A stretch of 64,000 nt of DNA from an uncultured Acholeplasmatales bacterium (GTDB lineage Bacteria > Bacillota_I > Bacilli_A > Acholeplasmatales > Anaeroplasmataceae), in contig CALUXR010000002.1 in the NCBI GenBank assembly GCA_944324795.1, positions 57,065-121,064 on the forward strand, given 5' to 3'. How positions within the stretch are numbered: position 1 is the stretch's first letter; each line of letters starts with the position of its first letter. This document shows positions 1 to 6,941 of the stretch, one piece after another. The notes beneath the pieces are model-generated. The model searched no databases. It saw only the letters and a program-made list of their open reading frames with translations, and was not told where the DNA came from. The translations under genes and the position numbers were made by a program.

Positions 1-339
1 GATTTAAAACCAAAATGGCAAAGAGATGATGTATTAACTATTTCTGCTAAAAATAATATTGGTATTATTGAATTAAAAAATAAAATTTATGAAGTCTTAA
101 AAATTAAAGATTTTAATGCTACTAATCCTAGTTTAAATAATATTAGACAAAAGAAATTGATGGAAGATAGTTTAATAAGTTTAAAACAAGCTTTAAATAA
201 TTGTAAGGAATTAGTTGATATTTCTTTATTAGAAATTGATATTAAAGAAGCTTTTGATAAACTTGGTGAAATAATAGGTGAATCTTACCCAGAAGAGCTT
301 ATCACGGCACTATTTACTAAGTTTTGTTTAGGTAAATAA
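1..339 (+). CDS. mnmE: tRNA modification GTPase MnmE, C-terminal part (5' end outside window)
   Basis: The open frame runs in from the left edge and gives the last 112 residues of MnmE (TrmE), the GTPase that works with MnmG to modify U34 of some tRNAs. Seen: the end of the G domain (ISAKNNIGI, about residues 14-22) followed by the helical C-terminal domain, and the family's terminal Cys-x-Gly-Lys signature (FCLGK) just before the TAA. The Cys is retained. An internal ATG at 157 is not a real start because homology continues upstream of it. Product assignment rests on the C-terminal signature and helical pattern; the catalytic part is not in the window. Confidence 0.9.
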   Translation, partial: DLKPKWQRDDVLTISAKNNIGIIELKNKIYEVLKIKDFNATNPSLNNIRQKKLMEDSLISLKQALNNCKELVDISLLEIDIKEAFDKLGEIIGESYPEELITALFTKFCLGK

Positions 340-388
340 AATTATAGCGCTTTTACGCCATTTTTTATCTTTTAATTATAAAAAAAGA

Positions 389-397
389 TGATATAAT
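389..397 (+). promoter_or_regulatory. extended -10 element before the AEC permease gene
   Basis: TGA followed by TATAAT (392-397) lies about 30 nt upstream of the ATG at 426. No convincing -35 hexamer is seen at the proper distance, so this would be an extended -10 promoter. A GAGGTA ribosome site follows before the start codon. Confidence 0.4.
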
Positions 398-425
398 TAA
401 GAAAAAAAGAAAAAGAGGTATAAAT

Positions 426-1478
426 ATGAATTGGAGTTTGATGGGAGAATCATTTGTTGTTGCGTGTAACGCGGTTTTACCAATTGTAGTTCTAGTTATT
501 GTTGGTTATATTTTAAGAAGATTAAATATAATAAGTGAATCGTTTCAAAAACAAGGAAATAAATTTTGTTTTAAAATTATGATTTCAATATTATTATTTT
601 GTAATATTTACGCAATTGAAGATATTACAAAAATTGGCGATTTTGGTATATTTATTTTAGAAGTTGCTATAGCTATTACAGTATTGTTTTTAATAGGTAT
701 TGTAGTAGTTAAACTTTGTATTAAAGATCCTAAACAACAAGGAGTTGTACATCAATGTTTATTTAGATCAAATTATGCAATTATAGGAATTCCTCTTGCG
801 ACTTTTATTGCTACAAGTTTAGGGTATGCTGAAGATTCTGATATTGTAGGTATTGCTAGTTTAGTTTCAGCAATTAGTATCCCACTGTTTAATGTATTTG
901 CAGTTATATCTTTAAGTATGTATGATAAAGGAGAAAATGGTCATATTGATATTAAGAAAATGCTAAAAGGAATCATTACAAACCCTTTAATAATTGGTGT
1001 TTTAACAGGTTTAGTTGCTTTAGCGATTAGACAAATACTTATTGTATGTAATGTTTCATGGCGTTTAAGCGATATAGTGTTCATTTATAAACCATTAACA
1101 CAAATAGGTAATATGGCTACCCCATTCGCTTTATTAATGCTCGGGGCAGGCTTTACCTTTAGTGCTGTTGCTAAATTAAAATATCAAATAATTTTAGGTA
1201 CAGCAATTAGAATAGCTTTAGTTCCTGCAGTTTTCTTAATTTCTTTCTATTTTATTTTAGATGCTCAATTTGGTTCAGCAACAATCTATTTCCCAGCCTT
1301 AATCGCTTTATTTAGTACACCGGTTGCGGTATCGAGTGCCCCTATGGCGGTTGAAATGGGTCAAGATGGTGAATTAGCTGGTCAACTTGTTGTTTGGACA
1401 TCATTATTTTCTATATTATCATTATTTATAATTATAATGATATCTGTTAATACAGGTGTATTACCAATTCAAGGCTAG
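426..1478 (+). CDS. AEC (auxin efflux carrier) family permease
   Basis: A 350-residue integral membrane protein with about ten hydrophobic segments in the two five-helix halves typical of the AEC family, which includes malate/malonate and other organic-anion carriers. Seen: N-terminal segment with IVGYILRR after the first helix, a central charged loop (about residues 170-190), and a C-terminal half rich in small residues and prolines (VAVSSAPMAVEMGQ near residues 300-313), typical of AEC permeases. GAGGTA precedes the ATG. It is a single gene with its own terminator; the substrate cannot be told from sequence. Confidence 0.8.
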   Translation: MNWSLMGESFVVACNAVLPIVVLVIVGYILRRLNIISESFQKQGNKFCFKIMISILLFCNIYAIEDITKIGDFGIFILEVAIAITVLFLIGIVVVKLCIKDPKQQGVVHQCLFRSNYAIIGIPLATFIATSLGYAEDSDIVGIASLVSAISIPLFNVFAVISLSMYDKGENGHIDIKKMLKGIITNPLIIGVLTGLVALAIRQILIVCNVSWRLSDIVFIYKPLTQIGNMATPFALLMLGAGFTFSAVAKLKYQIILGTAIRIALVPAVFLISFYFILDAQFGSATIYFPALIALFSTPVAVSSAPMAVEMGQDGELAGQLVVWTSLFSILSLFIIIMISVNTGVLPIQG

Positions 1479-1497
1479 AATATTCTAGTCTTTTTTA
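1472..1497 (+). terminator. Rho-independent terminator of the AEC permease gene
   Basis: AGGCTAGAAT (1472-1481) pairs with ATTCTAGTCT (1482-1491) with one G-U pair, followed by a T run. The hairpin includes the TAG stop codon of the permease gene. Confidence 0.75.
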
Positions 1498-1529
1498 TCT
1501 ATTAAGGCTAAAAAAATAATTAAAAAGTA

Positions 1530-1558
1530 TTGAAATTAAGCCTAAAAATATATATAAT
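1530..1558 (+). promoter_or_regulatory. sigma-A promoter of the YebC-family gene
   Basis: TTGAAA (1530-1535), a 17-nt spacer and TATAAT (1553-1558) form a near-consensus promoter 38 nt upstream of the start at 1596. Confidence 0.75.
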
Positions 1559-1595
1559 AACTTGTCATTTTATTTAGGAAAGGAAGATAATATTT

Positions 1596-2321
1596 ATGGG
1601 AAGAGCACATGAAGTTAGAGCTGCATCTATGGCTAAAACAGCAGCAATGAAATCAGCTAAATATGCAAAATGGGGAAAAGAAATATTCCAAGCTGCAAAG
1701 GCTGGTGTGCCAGATCCAGATATGAACCAAGCTCTAAAAAGAGTAATTGAAAGAGCTAAAAAAGATCAATGTACAGCCGATGTTATAAAAAGAGCTATTG
1801 AAAAAGCTAAGGGTGCTATTAGTGGTGCTACAAAAGAAAAAACATATGAAGGTTATGGTAGTGGTAATGTTGCTGTTATTGTTGAATGCTTAACTGACAA
1901 TGATAATAGAACATTTGCAGAAGTTAGAACTTGTTTTAATAAAACAGGCGGTCAAATTGGGACTTCAGTAGATTATTTATTTAATAGAAAAGCTTTATTT
2001 AAATTTGAAGGTTTAAGTGAAGATGAAGCTATGGAAGTATTAATGAACAATGATTGTGATTGTGAAGAAATTACAACTGAAGAAGGTTTAACAGTTATTA
2101 CTGCTGACCCTAAAGAATATAATTCAATTAAAACAGCTTTAGAAAATTGTGGTAAGGAATTAGATTTTGATACTAATGAAATTGCTTTAATTCCAACAAC
2201 TAAAGTTGATTTAGATGAAGAACATGAAGAAAAATTTAGAAGAATGTTAGATATGTTAAGAGAACTTGATGATGTTCAAGAAATCTATCATAATGCTAAC
2301 ATTGATGAGGAAGCCGAATAA
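1596..2321 (+). CDS. YebC/PmpR family regulator (YeeN-like)
   Basis: A 241-residue protein with the YebC/PmpR/TACO1 signature: N-terminal MGRAHEV, the AKTAAMKSAKYAKWGKEI segment, GVPDPDMNQAL and the helical domain through about residue 75, then two alpha/beta domains. Family members bind nucleic acid as transcription regulators, and some act on the ribosome to relieve stalling; which role applies here is not visible. The MGRAHEVRAASMAKT start is closer to the YeeN subgroup than to classical YebC (MAGHSKW). GGAAAGGAAG precedes the ATG. It has its own promoter and a short terminator that overlaps its stop codon. Confidence 0.88.
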   Translation: MGRAHEVRAASMAKTAAMKSAKYAKWGKEIFQAAKAGVPDPDMNQALKRVIERAKKDQCTADVIKRAIEKAKGAISGATKEKTYEGYGSGNVAVIVECLTDNDNRTFAEVRTCFNKTGGQIGTSVDYLFNRKALFKFEGLSEDEAMEVLMNNDCDCEEITTEEGLTVITADPKEYNSIKTALENCGKELDFDTNEIALIPTTKVDLDEEHEEKFRRMLDMLRELDDVQEIYHNANIDEEAE

Positions 2322-2333
2322 GGCTTTTTTCTT
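2311..2333 (+). terminator. short terminator overlapping the stop codon of the YebC-family gene
   Basis: AAGCC (2311-2315) pairs with GGCTT (2322-2326) around a 6-nt loop that contains the TAA stop, followed by TTTT. The stem is only 5 bp, so termination may be partial. The pyrR ATG follows 3 nt after the tail. Confidence 0.5.
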
Positions 2334-2335
2334 TC

Positions 2336-2833
2336 ATGAAAAAGATATTAGACTATGAAATCTTTAACAGAATGTTAAAGAGAATAGCTCATGAAATTGT
2401 TGAAAATAATGAGCACTTAGAAGATGTAATATTAATAGGCATTAAAAATAAAGGGTTACCGATAGCGGAAATTTTAGCTGATTTAATTTATAGTTTTGAA
2501 CATATTAAATTAAAAGTTTTAGCAATCGATATAACTAAACATCGTGATGATATTAAAAAGAATTTAGAAGCTAAAATAGAATTTAATTATAATATTGATA
2601 GTAAAACAATTGTTTTAATAGATGATGTATTATTTACAGGTCGCAGTGTTAGAGCAGCAATGGATGCGTTAATGGATTTTGGTAGGCCTCAAAAAATTCA
2701 ATTAGCAGTTCTAATAGATAGAGGACATAGAGAATTGCCGATAAGAGCTGATTTTATTGGTAAAAATATACCTACTTCAAGATTAGAAACAATATTTTGT
2801 GATATTGAAAAAAGAGAAGTTTGGCTTAATTAA
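2336..2833 (+). CDS. pyrR: PyrR bifunctional pyrimidine regulator / uracil phosphoribosyltransferase
   Basis: A 165-residue phosphoribosyltransferase-fold protein. The PRPP loop VLIDDVLFTGRSVRAAMDAL (about residues 97-116), RIAHEI near residue 16 and the DRGHRELPIRADFIGKNIPTS segment are characteristic of PyrR. Family members bind pyr mRNA to attenuate pyrimidine genes and have uracil phosphoribosyltransferase activity. It is slightly shorter than B. subtilis PyrR. The ATG at 2336 aligns well with the family start but has no recognisable ribosome site, because a terminator-like hairpin sits immediately before it. No pyr biosynthesis gene lies in the window, so its targets are elsewhere. Confidence 0.88.
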   Translation: MKKILDYEIFNRMLKRIAHEIVENNEHLEDVILIGIKNKGLPIAEILADLIYSFEHIKLKVLAIDITKHRDDIKKNLEAKIEFNYNIDSKTIVLIDDVLFTGRSVRAAMDALMDFGRPQKIQLAVLIDRGHRELPIRADFIGKNIPTSRLETIFCDIEKREVWLN

Positions 2834-2842
2834 AAAATAAAC

Positions 2843-2871
2843 TTGTATATTTAAATTCTTTGTGATAGAAT
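2843..2871 (+). promoter_or_regulatory. sigma-A promoter of rpmE
   Basis: TTGTAT (2843-2848), a 17-nt spacer and TAGAAT (2866-2871) preceded by TGA (extended -10). Transcription would start near 2878, leaving a leader of about 45 nt before rpmE. The promoter also lies in an inverted repeat, CTTGTATATT with AATATACAAG. Confidence 0.7.
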
Positions 2872-2877
2872 ATACAA

Positions 2878-2923
2878 GACTTACTATGGTTAGTAATCCA
2901 TGGCGGAAGGAGTGAATTGTACA
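2878..2923 (+). promoter_or_regulatory. rpmE leader with two mutually exclusive hairpins (possible L31 autoregulatory leader)
   Basis: TTACTA pairs with TAGTAA, or CTATGG pairs with CCATGG; the two cannot form together, and the second lies right before the GGAAGGAG ribosome site. Ribosomal-protein leaders for L31 are known in Firmicutes, but I cannot confirm that this matches the described structure. Confidence 0.3.
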
Positions 2924-3133
2924 ATGAAAAAAGGAATACATCCAAATTATAAGAAAGTTAAAGTTACTTGTACAACTTGCGGTAATGTTTTTGAAACTGG
3001 TTCAGTATTAGATGAAATTCGTGTTGATACTTGTTCAAATTGTCACCCATTCTATACTGGTAAACAAGCTTTTACTCAAGCAGATGGTAGAGTAGATCGT
3101 TTCAACAAACGTTACGGCTTAGATAAAAAGTAA
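2924..3133 (+). CDS. rpmE: 50S ribosomal protein L31
   Basis: A 69-residue zinc-type (C+) L31: [11 protein letters not shown] start, two Cys pairs in VTCTTC and DTCSNC, and the HPFYTGKQ signature. The frame stays open to an upstream ATG at 2900, but the family starts at MKKGIHP, and GGAAGGAG (2904-2911) serves the ATG at 2924, so the eight extra residues are not counted. It has its own promoter and terminator and is a monocistronic ribosomal gene. Confidence 0.95.
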   Translation: MKKGIHPNYKKVKVTCTTCGNVFETGSVLDEIRVDTCSNCHPFYTGKQAFTQADGRVDRFNKRYGLDKK

Positions 3134-3145
3134 TTTAAGAAATAT

Positions 3146-3167
3146 AGGCTCAAATGAGCCTTTTTTC
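3146..3167 (+). terminator. Rho-independent terminator after rpmE
   Basis: AGGCTC (3146-3151) pairs with GAGCCT (3156-3161) across a 4-nt loop and is followed by T6. Confidence 0.85.
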
Positions 3168-3186
3168 TTTAAAAATAGGAGGAAAA

Positions 3187-3570
3187 ATGAAAAAAATTAC
3201 AATTGTATTAACTATGCTTATTCTAATCTTTTCATTGGGTGGTTGTAGTAAAAAAGACACTAAAACTTTAGCTTTAGAAGGTTGGGATAGTTACATTAAT
3301 TATATGTCAGAAGAAAATGACATAGCCTATGAAAAAATGAAAAATAAATTAGAAAAAGAAGATTCAGAAATAACATATATCGGTTTAGAAAGCAAAAATA
3401 TAATAATTTATAAATGTTGTCCAAACATAGATGATCCATTTACAATTTATTATGCATTATATGATATTAAAAATGAGGATGCAAAAAATATAACAAATAA
3501 AGAATATCAAGATTATTATGCAGATATCTATAATGATGATGAAATTTTCTCAGGAGAAATAGATAGGTAA
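3187..3570 (+). CDS. small lipoprotein of unknown function
   Basis: A 127-residue protein with a lipoprotein signal peptide: MKK, a hydrophobic stretch, and the lipobox LGGC with the acylated Cys at residue 20, followed by a Ser/Lys-rich linker. The mature 107 residues are acidic with no Cys apart from a CC pair near residue 80; no family is recognised. The start at 3187 is chosen because AGGAGG (about 3177-3182) precedes it and the signal peptide begins there; an in-frame ATG at 3154 lies in the rpmE terminator. It should sit on the outer face of the membrane. It has its own terminator downstream. Confidence 0.7.
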   Translation: MKKITIVLTMLILIFSLGGCSKKDTKTLALEGWDSYINYMSEENDIAYEKMKNKLEKEDSEITYIGLESKNIIIYKCCPNIDDPFTIYYALYDIKNEDAKNITNKEYQDYYADIYNDDEIFSGEIDR

Positions 3571-3590
3571 AAAATTTATATATAAATATT

Positions 3591-3626
3591 AAAAGAGATT
3601 GTGATATTTGCAATCTCTTTTAATTT
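3591..3626. terminator. strong hairpin terminator after the small lipoprotein gene
   Basis: AAAAGAGATTG (3591-3601) pairs perfectly with CAATCTCTTTT (3611-3621) across a 9-nt loop. A-rich and T-rich flanks let it work in both directions. Confidence 0.8.
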
Positions 3627-3690
3627 AGTTGTCAAGCTTAACAAGTGTTATTAAAAATATCAAAATTATTTTACTAGAGGTGAAGATAAG

Positions 3691-4179
3691 ATGCTTGAAC
3701 AAGAATTAATAAAATTGATTGAATTTATTCAAAAAACTAAGACAGAAACTAACACGATTGAAGTTAAAACGGCTAAGTTTGGTGTGCCTACTAAATTATT
3801 TGATACATTATCTTCTTTTTCAAATCAAGATGATGGTGTGGTTATAATTTTTGGCTTAGATGAGCGACTAGGCCTTAAAGTTGTTGGTGTTTATGATACA
3901 ATGGACTTACAAAAGAAAATTGTAGAACAATGTAAGCAAATGGAAGCAGTTGTTAGACCTCTATTCACAGTTTTACAAATAGATAATAAAACGATAGTTT
4001 CTGCTGAGATTCCTAGTGTTGATTATAGTCAAAGACTTGTTTTTTATAAGGGTTCAGGAAGAATAAAAGGTTCCTTTGTTAGAGGTGGCGAGTCTGACGA
4101 AGTTATGAGCGAATATGAAATATATAGTTATGAAGCTTATAGAAAAAAATTAGAACCTGAAACAAAAATATGTTGTTAA
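3691..4179 (+). CDS. AlbA_2 (Schlafen-like) domain protein, N-terminal domain only
   Basis: A 162-residue protein made only of an AlbA_2 domain (Schlafen-AlbA_2, formerly AAA_4). Seen: EVKTAKFGVP near residue 24 (family E-x-K motif), SSFSNQDDGVVIIFGLDE (about 41-58, the N-x-x-G-G-x-x-x-x-G equivalent) and a C-terminal FVRGGESDEVMSEYEIYSYEAY (about 128-149). Full family members such as the one at 7730-8752 add a HATPase-like C-terminal domain that is absent here, and a stop and terminator follow directly. These domains bind RNA or DNA or act as nucleases in Schlafens; the function here is unknown. AGAGGTG precedes the ATG. Confidence 0.7.
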   Translation: MLEQELIKLIEFIQKTKTETNTIEVKTAKFGVPTKLFDTLSSFSNQDDGVVIIFGLDERLGLKVVGVYDTMDLQKKIVEQCKQMEAVVRPLFTVLQIDNKTIVSAEIPSVDYSQRLVFYKGSGRIKGSFVRGGESDEVMSEYEIYSYEAYRKKLEPETKICC

Positions 4180-4192
4180 TGATTAGTTATGT

Positions 4193-4230
4193 GATGTGTT
4201 TAAGTTAAACTTTTACACATCTTTTATTTT
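4193..4230 (+). terminator. Rho-independent terminator after the AlbA_2-only gene
   Basis: GATGTGT (4193-4199) pairs with ACACATC (4215-4221), with an inner GTTTA/TAAAC pairing, followed by TTTTATTTT. Confidence 0.7.
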
Positions 4231-4234
4231 ATTG

Positions 4235-4263
4235 TTGCAAATGTTTTTTCTTTGGTTTATTAT
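4235..4263 (+). promoter_or_regulatory. promoter of the tdk-tadA-corA operon
   Basis: TTGCAA (4235-4240), a 17-nt spacer and TATTAT (4258-4263). Transcription would start near 4270, a few bases before the ribosome site at about 4278. Confidence 0.55.
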
Positions 4264-4289
4264 ACTAAAGTGTTATGGAGGTGCTAAAT

Positions 4290-4880
4290 ATGTATTATAG
4301 TGAAAATAAAATTGGTCATATTGAAGTTATATGTGGGCCGATGTTTGCTGGAAAAACAGAAGAATTAATTAGAAGAGTTAAAAGAATGGAATATGCGAAA
4401 AAGAAATTTTTAGTTTTTAAACCTAATATTGATAATAGATATAGCTCGGATATGGTTGTTTCTCATAATAAAAAAAGTACAAACGCTATTAATATTAATG
4501 TAGCTCATCCAGAAGAAATTAAAAATTATGTGACTGAAGAAATTAGTGCTTTAGTTTTTGATGAAGTTCAATTTTTTGACGATAAATTGATTGATATTAT
4601 TAACTATTATGCTAATTGTGGTTTACGTATCATTTGTGCTGGCCTTGATAAAGATTTTACAGGTAAACCTTTTGGTTTAATTCCTAATTTGTTAGCTATA
4701 GCTGATGAAGTTACAAAATTAACAGCCATTTGTATGGTTTGTGGTGAGGACGCTACAGAAACACAGCGTATTATTAATGGAAAACCAGCTTATGATAATG
4801 ATCCAACTGTTCTAATTGGAGCTAGTGAATCTTATGAAGCAAGATGTAGGAAGTGCCATGAAGTTAGACATCATAAATAA
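4290..4880 (+). CDS. tdk: thymidine kinase (type II)
   Basis: A 196-residue thymidine kinase that phosphorylates thymidine with ATP. Seen: the P-loop GPMFAGKTEELIRR (about residues 16-29), the Walker B-like FDEVQFF (about 89-95), and the zinc-lasso Cys pairs CMVC and CRKC of type II enzymes. The ATG at 4275 is rejected as the start because it overlaps the GGAGGTG ribosome site that properly serves the ATG at 4290. Its last 23 bases overlap the tadA-type gene, which suggests coupled translation. Confidence 0.93.
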   Translation: MYYSENKIGHIEVICGPMFAGKTEELIRRVKRMEYAKKKFLVFKPNIDNRYSSDMVVSHNKKSTNAININVAHPEEIKNYVTEEISALVFDEVQFFDDKLIDIINYYANCGLRIICAGLDKDFTGKPFGLIPNLLAIADEVTKLTAICMVCGEDATETQRIINGKPAYDNDPTVLIGASESYEARCRKCHEVRHHK

Positions 4881-5832
4881 ATATTTAAAAGAAGCTTTAA
4901 AAGAAGCATATAAAGCTTATGATTTAGCTGAATGTCCGATAGGGGCTATAATTGTTAAAGATAATAAAATAATCGCTAGAGGTTATAATAAAAGAGAATT
5001 AGCTGAAGATCCTTTAGGGCATGCAGAAATTATAGCTATAAAAAAGGCAAGTAAAAAATTAAATACTTGGCGACTTGATGATTGTATAATGTTTGTAACG
5101 TTAGAACCTTGTATAATGTGCGCAGGTGCTATTATTAATAGTAGAATTAAAGAAGTTTATTTTGGGGCTCTTGATAAAAGAAATGGGGCTGTTTGCAGTA
5201 ATCTTGATTCTTTTAATAAATTTACTCATAAACCAATATATCATTATTTAGAGAATGAAGATTGCAGCAAAATTTTAACTAACTTTTTTACTGATTTAAG
5301 ATATAATATTGACATTACAAAAATTAAAATAGAAACAAAAAGACTTATATTACGCCCTTTTTCAATATTAGATTTAGATGATTTTTATGAATATGCTAAA
5401 GTAGATGGCGTAGGAGAAATGGCTGGTTGGCAACATCATAAAAATATTGATGAAAGTAGAATTATTTTAAATGATTTGATTTCTTCAGGTGAAATATTAG
5501 CAATTTATCATAAAGAAGATAAAAAAGTTATTGGAAGTATTGGTATTCATAAAAGATTTCATCATGAATTTAAAGGTTTAAAATATAGGGAAATTGGTTA
5601 TGTTTTAAGTAAAGATTATTGGCATAATGGTTATATGAAAGAAGCTTTAAACAGTTTAATTTCTTATCTATTTAATGAAACTAATTTAGATGTCTTAGTT
5701 GCTTGTCATTTTAATTTTAATGAAGCAAGTAAAAAAGTTATTTTAAGTCAAAAATTTAAATATTTTAAAAGTTCTATTATTAAAGGCAATAAATCAAGTT
5801 ATTATTATTTAATGAAGGAGGATTTAAAATGA
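4858..5832 (+). CDS. tadA: tRNA adenosine deaminase (TadA) fused to a GNAT acetyltransferase
   Basis: A 324-residue two-domain protein. Residues 1 to about 150 are TadA, which converts A34 of tRNA-Arg to inosine: GHAEIIAI holds the zinc His and catalytic Glu, and EPCIMCAGAI holds the two zinc Cys. From about 155 to the end is a RimJ-type GNAT domain (TKRLILRPF start, ENEIGYVL-like REIGYVLSKDYWHNGYMKEAL core). The start at 4858 is chosen because TAGGAAG lies 4-5 nt upstream inside tdk and TadA homology begins there. It overlaps tdk by 23 nt and the CorA gene by ATGA. TadA is normally about 150-170 residues, so the acetyltransferase is an added domain; what it acetylates is unknown. Confidence 0.88.
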   Translation: MKLDIINKYLKEALKEAYKAYDLAECPIGAIIVKDNKIIARGYNKRELAEDPLGHAEIIAIKKASKKLNTWRLDDCIMFVTLEPCIMCAGAIINSRIKEVYFGALDKRNGAVCSNLDSFNKFTHKPIYHYLENEDCSKILTNFFTDLRYNIDITKIKIETKRLILRPFSILDLDDFYEYAKVDGVGEMAGWQHHKNIDESRIILNDLISSGEILAIYHKEDKKVIGSIGIHKRFHHEFKGLKYREIGYVLSKDYWHNGYMKEALNSLISYLFNETNLDVLVACHFNFNEASKKVILSQKFKYFKSSIIKGNKSSYYYLMKEDLK

Positions 5833-6776
5833 TTGAAATCTATAAAACTTTTCAAGGAGAATTAAAAAAAATAGATAAGCCTGAAGAAGGCTGTTGGATT
5901 AATGTTTGTTCACCTACTGAAGAAGAAAAGAAGTATTTAACAGATGAAATAAAAATAATTTCTGAATTCTTAAAACAAGCATTAGATGAAGAAGAAAGTC
6001 CCCATATTGATTATGATGATGACTTTGACCAAAGGCTAATTATGATTGACTATCCATTATTTCAAAAAGATATTTCAAATGATGTTACAGCCTTACAATA
6101 TTTAACTGCTCCACTTGGTTTTATATCATATAATAATTATGTTATAACGATCTCTTTACATGAATGTTTAGAATTAAATGATTTTAAAAATGGTTTAGTT
6201 AAAGGTTTTAATACATCTTTAAAAACGAGATTCTTTTTAACTTTAATGTTAAGAGTATCACAGCGCTTCTTAACATATTTAAGGCAAATTGATAAATTAT
6301 CTAGCTTAACAGAAACTAAGCTACATAAATCAATGGAAAATCAAGAATTAATTCAAATGTTAGGATTAGAAAAATCATTAGTTTATTTTTCTACTAGCTT
6401 AAAAACAGATGAAATTATTGTTAATAAAATATTAAGAGGAAAAATAATTAAATTATATGAAGAAGACCAGGATTTAATAGATGATGTTTTAATAGAATTA
6501 CACCAAGCTATTGAAATGTGTAATATTTATTCTAATATCTTAAGTGGCACAATGGATGCTTTTGCGAGTGTCATTTCTAACAATTTAAATATTGTAATGA
6601 AAATTTTAACAGTTATCACTATTGTAATGTCTATTCCTAATATGGTGTTTGGATTTTATGGGATGAATGTTGAAGGAAGCATTCCAGGGTCTTATTGGTG
6701 GATTCCTTTAATTATTTCTTTTATTATTTGTTTAATTGTAATATTGATTTTCAAGAAAAAGAAAATGTTTAAATAA
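5829..6776 (+). CDS. CorA family divalent-cation transporter
   Basis: A 315-residue CorA-like protein: long soluble N-terminal domain, a coiled helical region (about 130-240), and two C-terminal membrane helices. The family ion-filter motif GMN is at residues 278-280 (GFYGMN), with a Lys-rich cytoplasmic tail. CorA proteins form pentameric Mg2+ (or Co2+/Ni2+) channels. AGGAGG lies in the end of the preceding gene and the start overlaps its TGA, so translation is coupled. The MIMI-type acidic loop after GMN is replaced by VEGSIPGS, common in Firmicutes members. Confidence 0.9.
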   Translation: MIEIYKTFQGELKKIDKPEEGCWINVCSPTEEEKKYLTDEIKIISEFLKQALDEEESPHIDYDDDFDQRLIMIDYPLFQKDISNDVTALQYLTAPLGFISYNNYVITISLHECLELNDFKNGLVKGFNTSLKTRFFLTLMLRVSQRFLTYLRQIDKLSSLTETKLHKSMENQELIQMLGLEKSLVYFSTSLKTDEIIVNKILRGKIIKLYEEDQDLIDDVLIELHQAIEMCNIYSNILSGTMDAFASVISNNLNIVMKILTVITIVMSIPNMVFGFYGMNVEGSIPGSYWWIPLIISFIICLIVILIFKKKKMFK

Positions 6777-6778
6777 TA

Positions 6779-6807
6779 TTGCAAAAAATTTGTAATTATG
6801 CTAAAAT
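6779..6807 (+). promoter_or_regulatory. promoter of the SRP RNA gene
   Basis: TTGCAA (6779-6784), a 17-nt spacer and an extended -10, TGC followed by TAAAAT (6802-6807). It predicts a transcript start near 6813, exactly where the SRP RNA stem begins. Confidence 0.75.
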
Positions 6808-6812
6808 TTTTT

Positions 6813-6899
6813 CACCCTAATCAAGTATTTGTTAGTGAACCTGGTCAGGACCGAGAGGTAGCAGCCATAAGCTAAGAGATATTGTGATTAGGTTTTTTT
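6813..6899 (+). ncRNA. ffs: small signal recognition particle RNA (4.5S type)
   Basis: The conserved helix 8 core is present: GGTCAGGACCGAGAGGTAGC at 6843-6862 followed by AGCC, matching the bacterial SRP RNA domain IV with its asymmetric loops. The ends close in a perfect 8-bp stem, CCTAATCA (6816-6823) with TGATTAGG (6885-6892), then T7 which doubles as the terminator. At about 85 nt it is the short form without an Alu domain. It binds Ffh for membrane protein targeting. Confidence 0.92.
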
Positions 6900-6941
6900 A
6901 TTTATTAAAATGAGATATAATTATACTTGAGGTGAATGATT

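Noticed and set aside
339..370. Terminator after mnmE
   Set aside because: AGCG/CGC(C) near 346-358 followed by T6 gives only a 3-4 bp stem, too weak to list.
2900..2923. Longer rpmE with eight extra N-terminal residues
   Set aside because: L31 starts at MKKGIHP and the GGAAGGAG lies inside the supposed extension.
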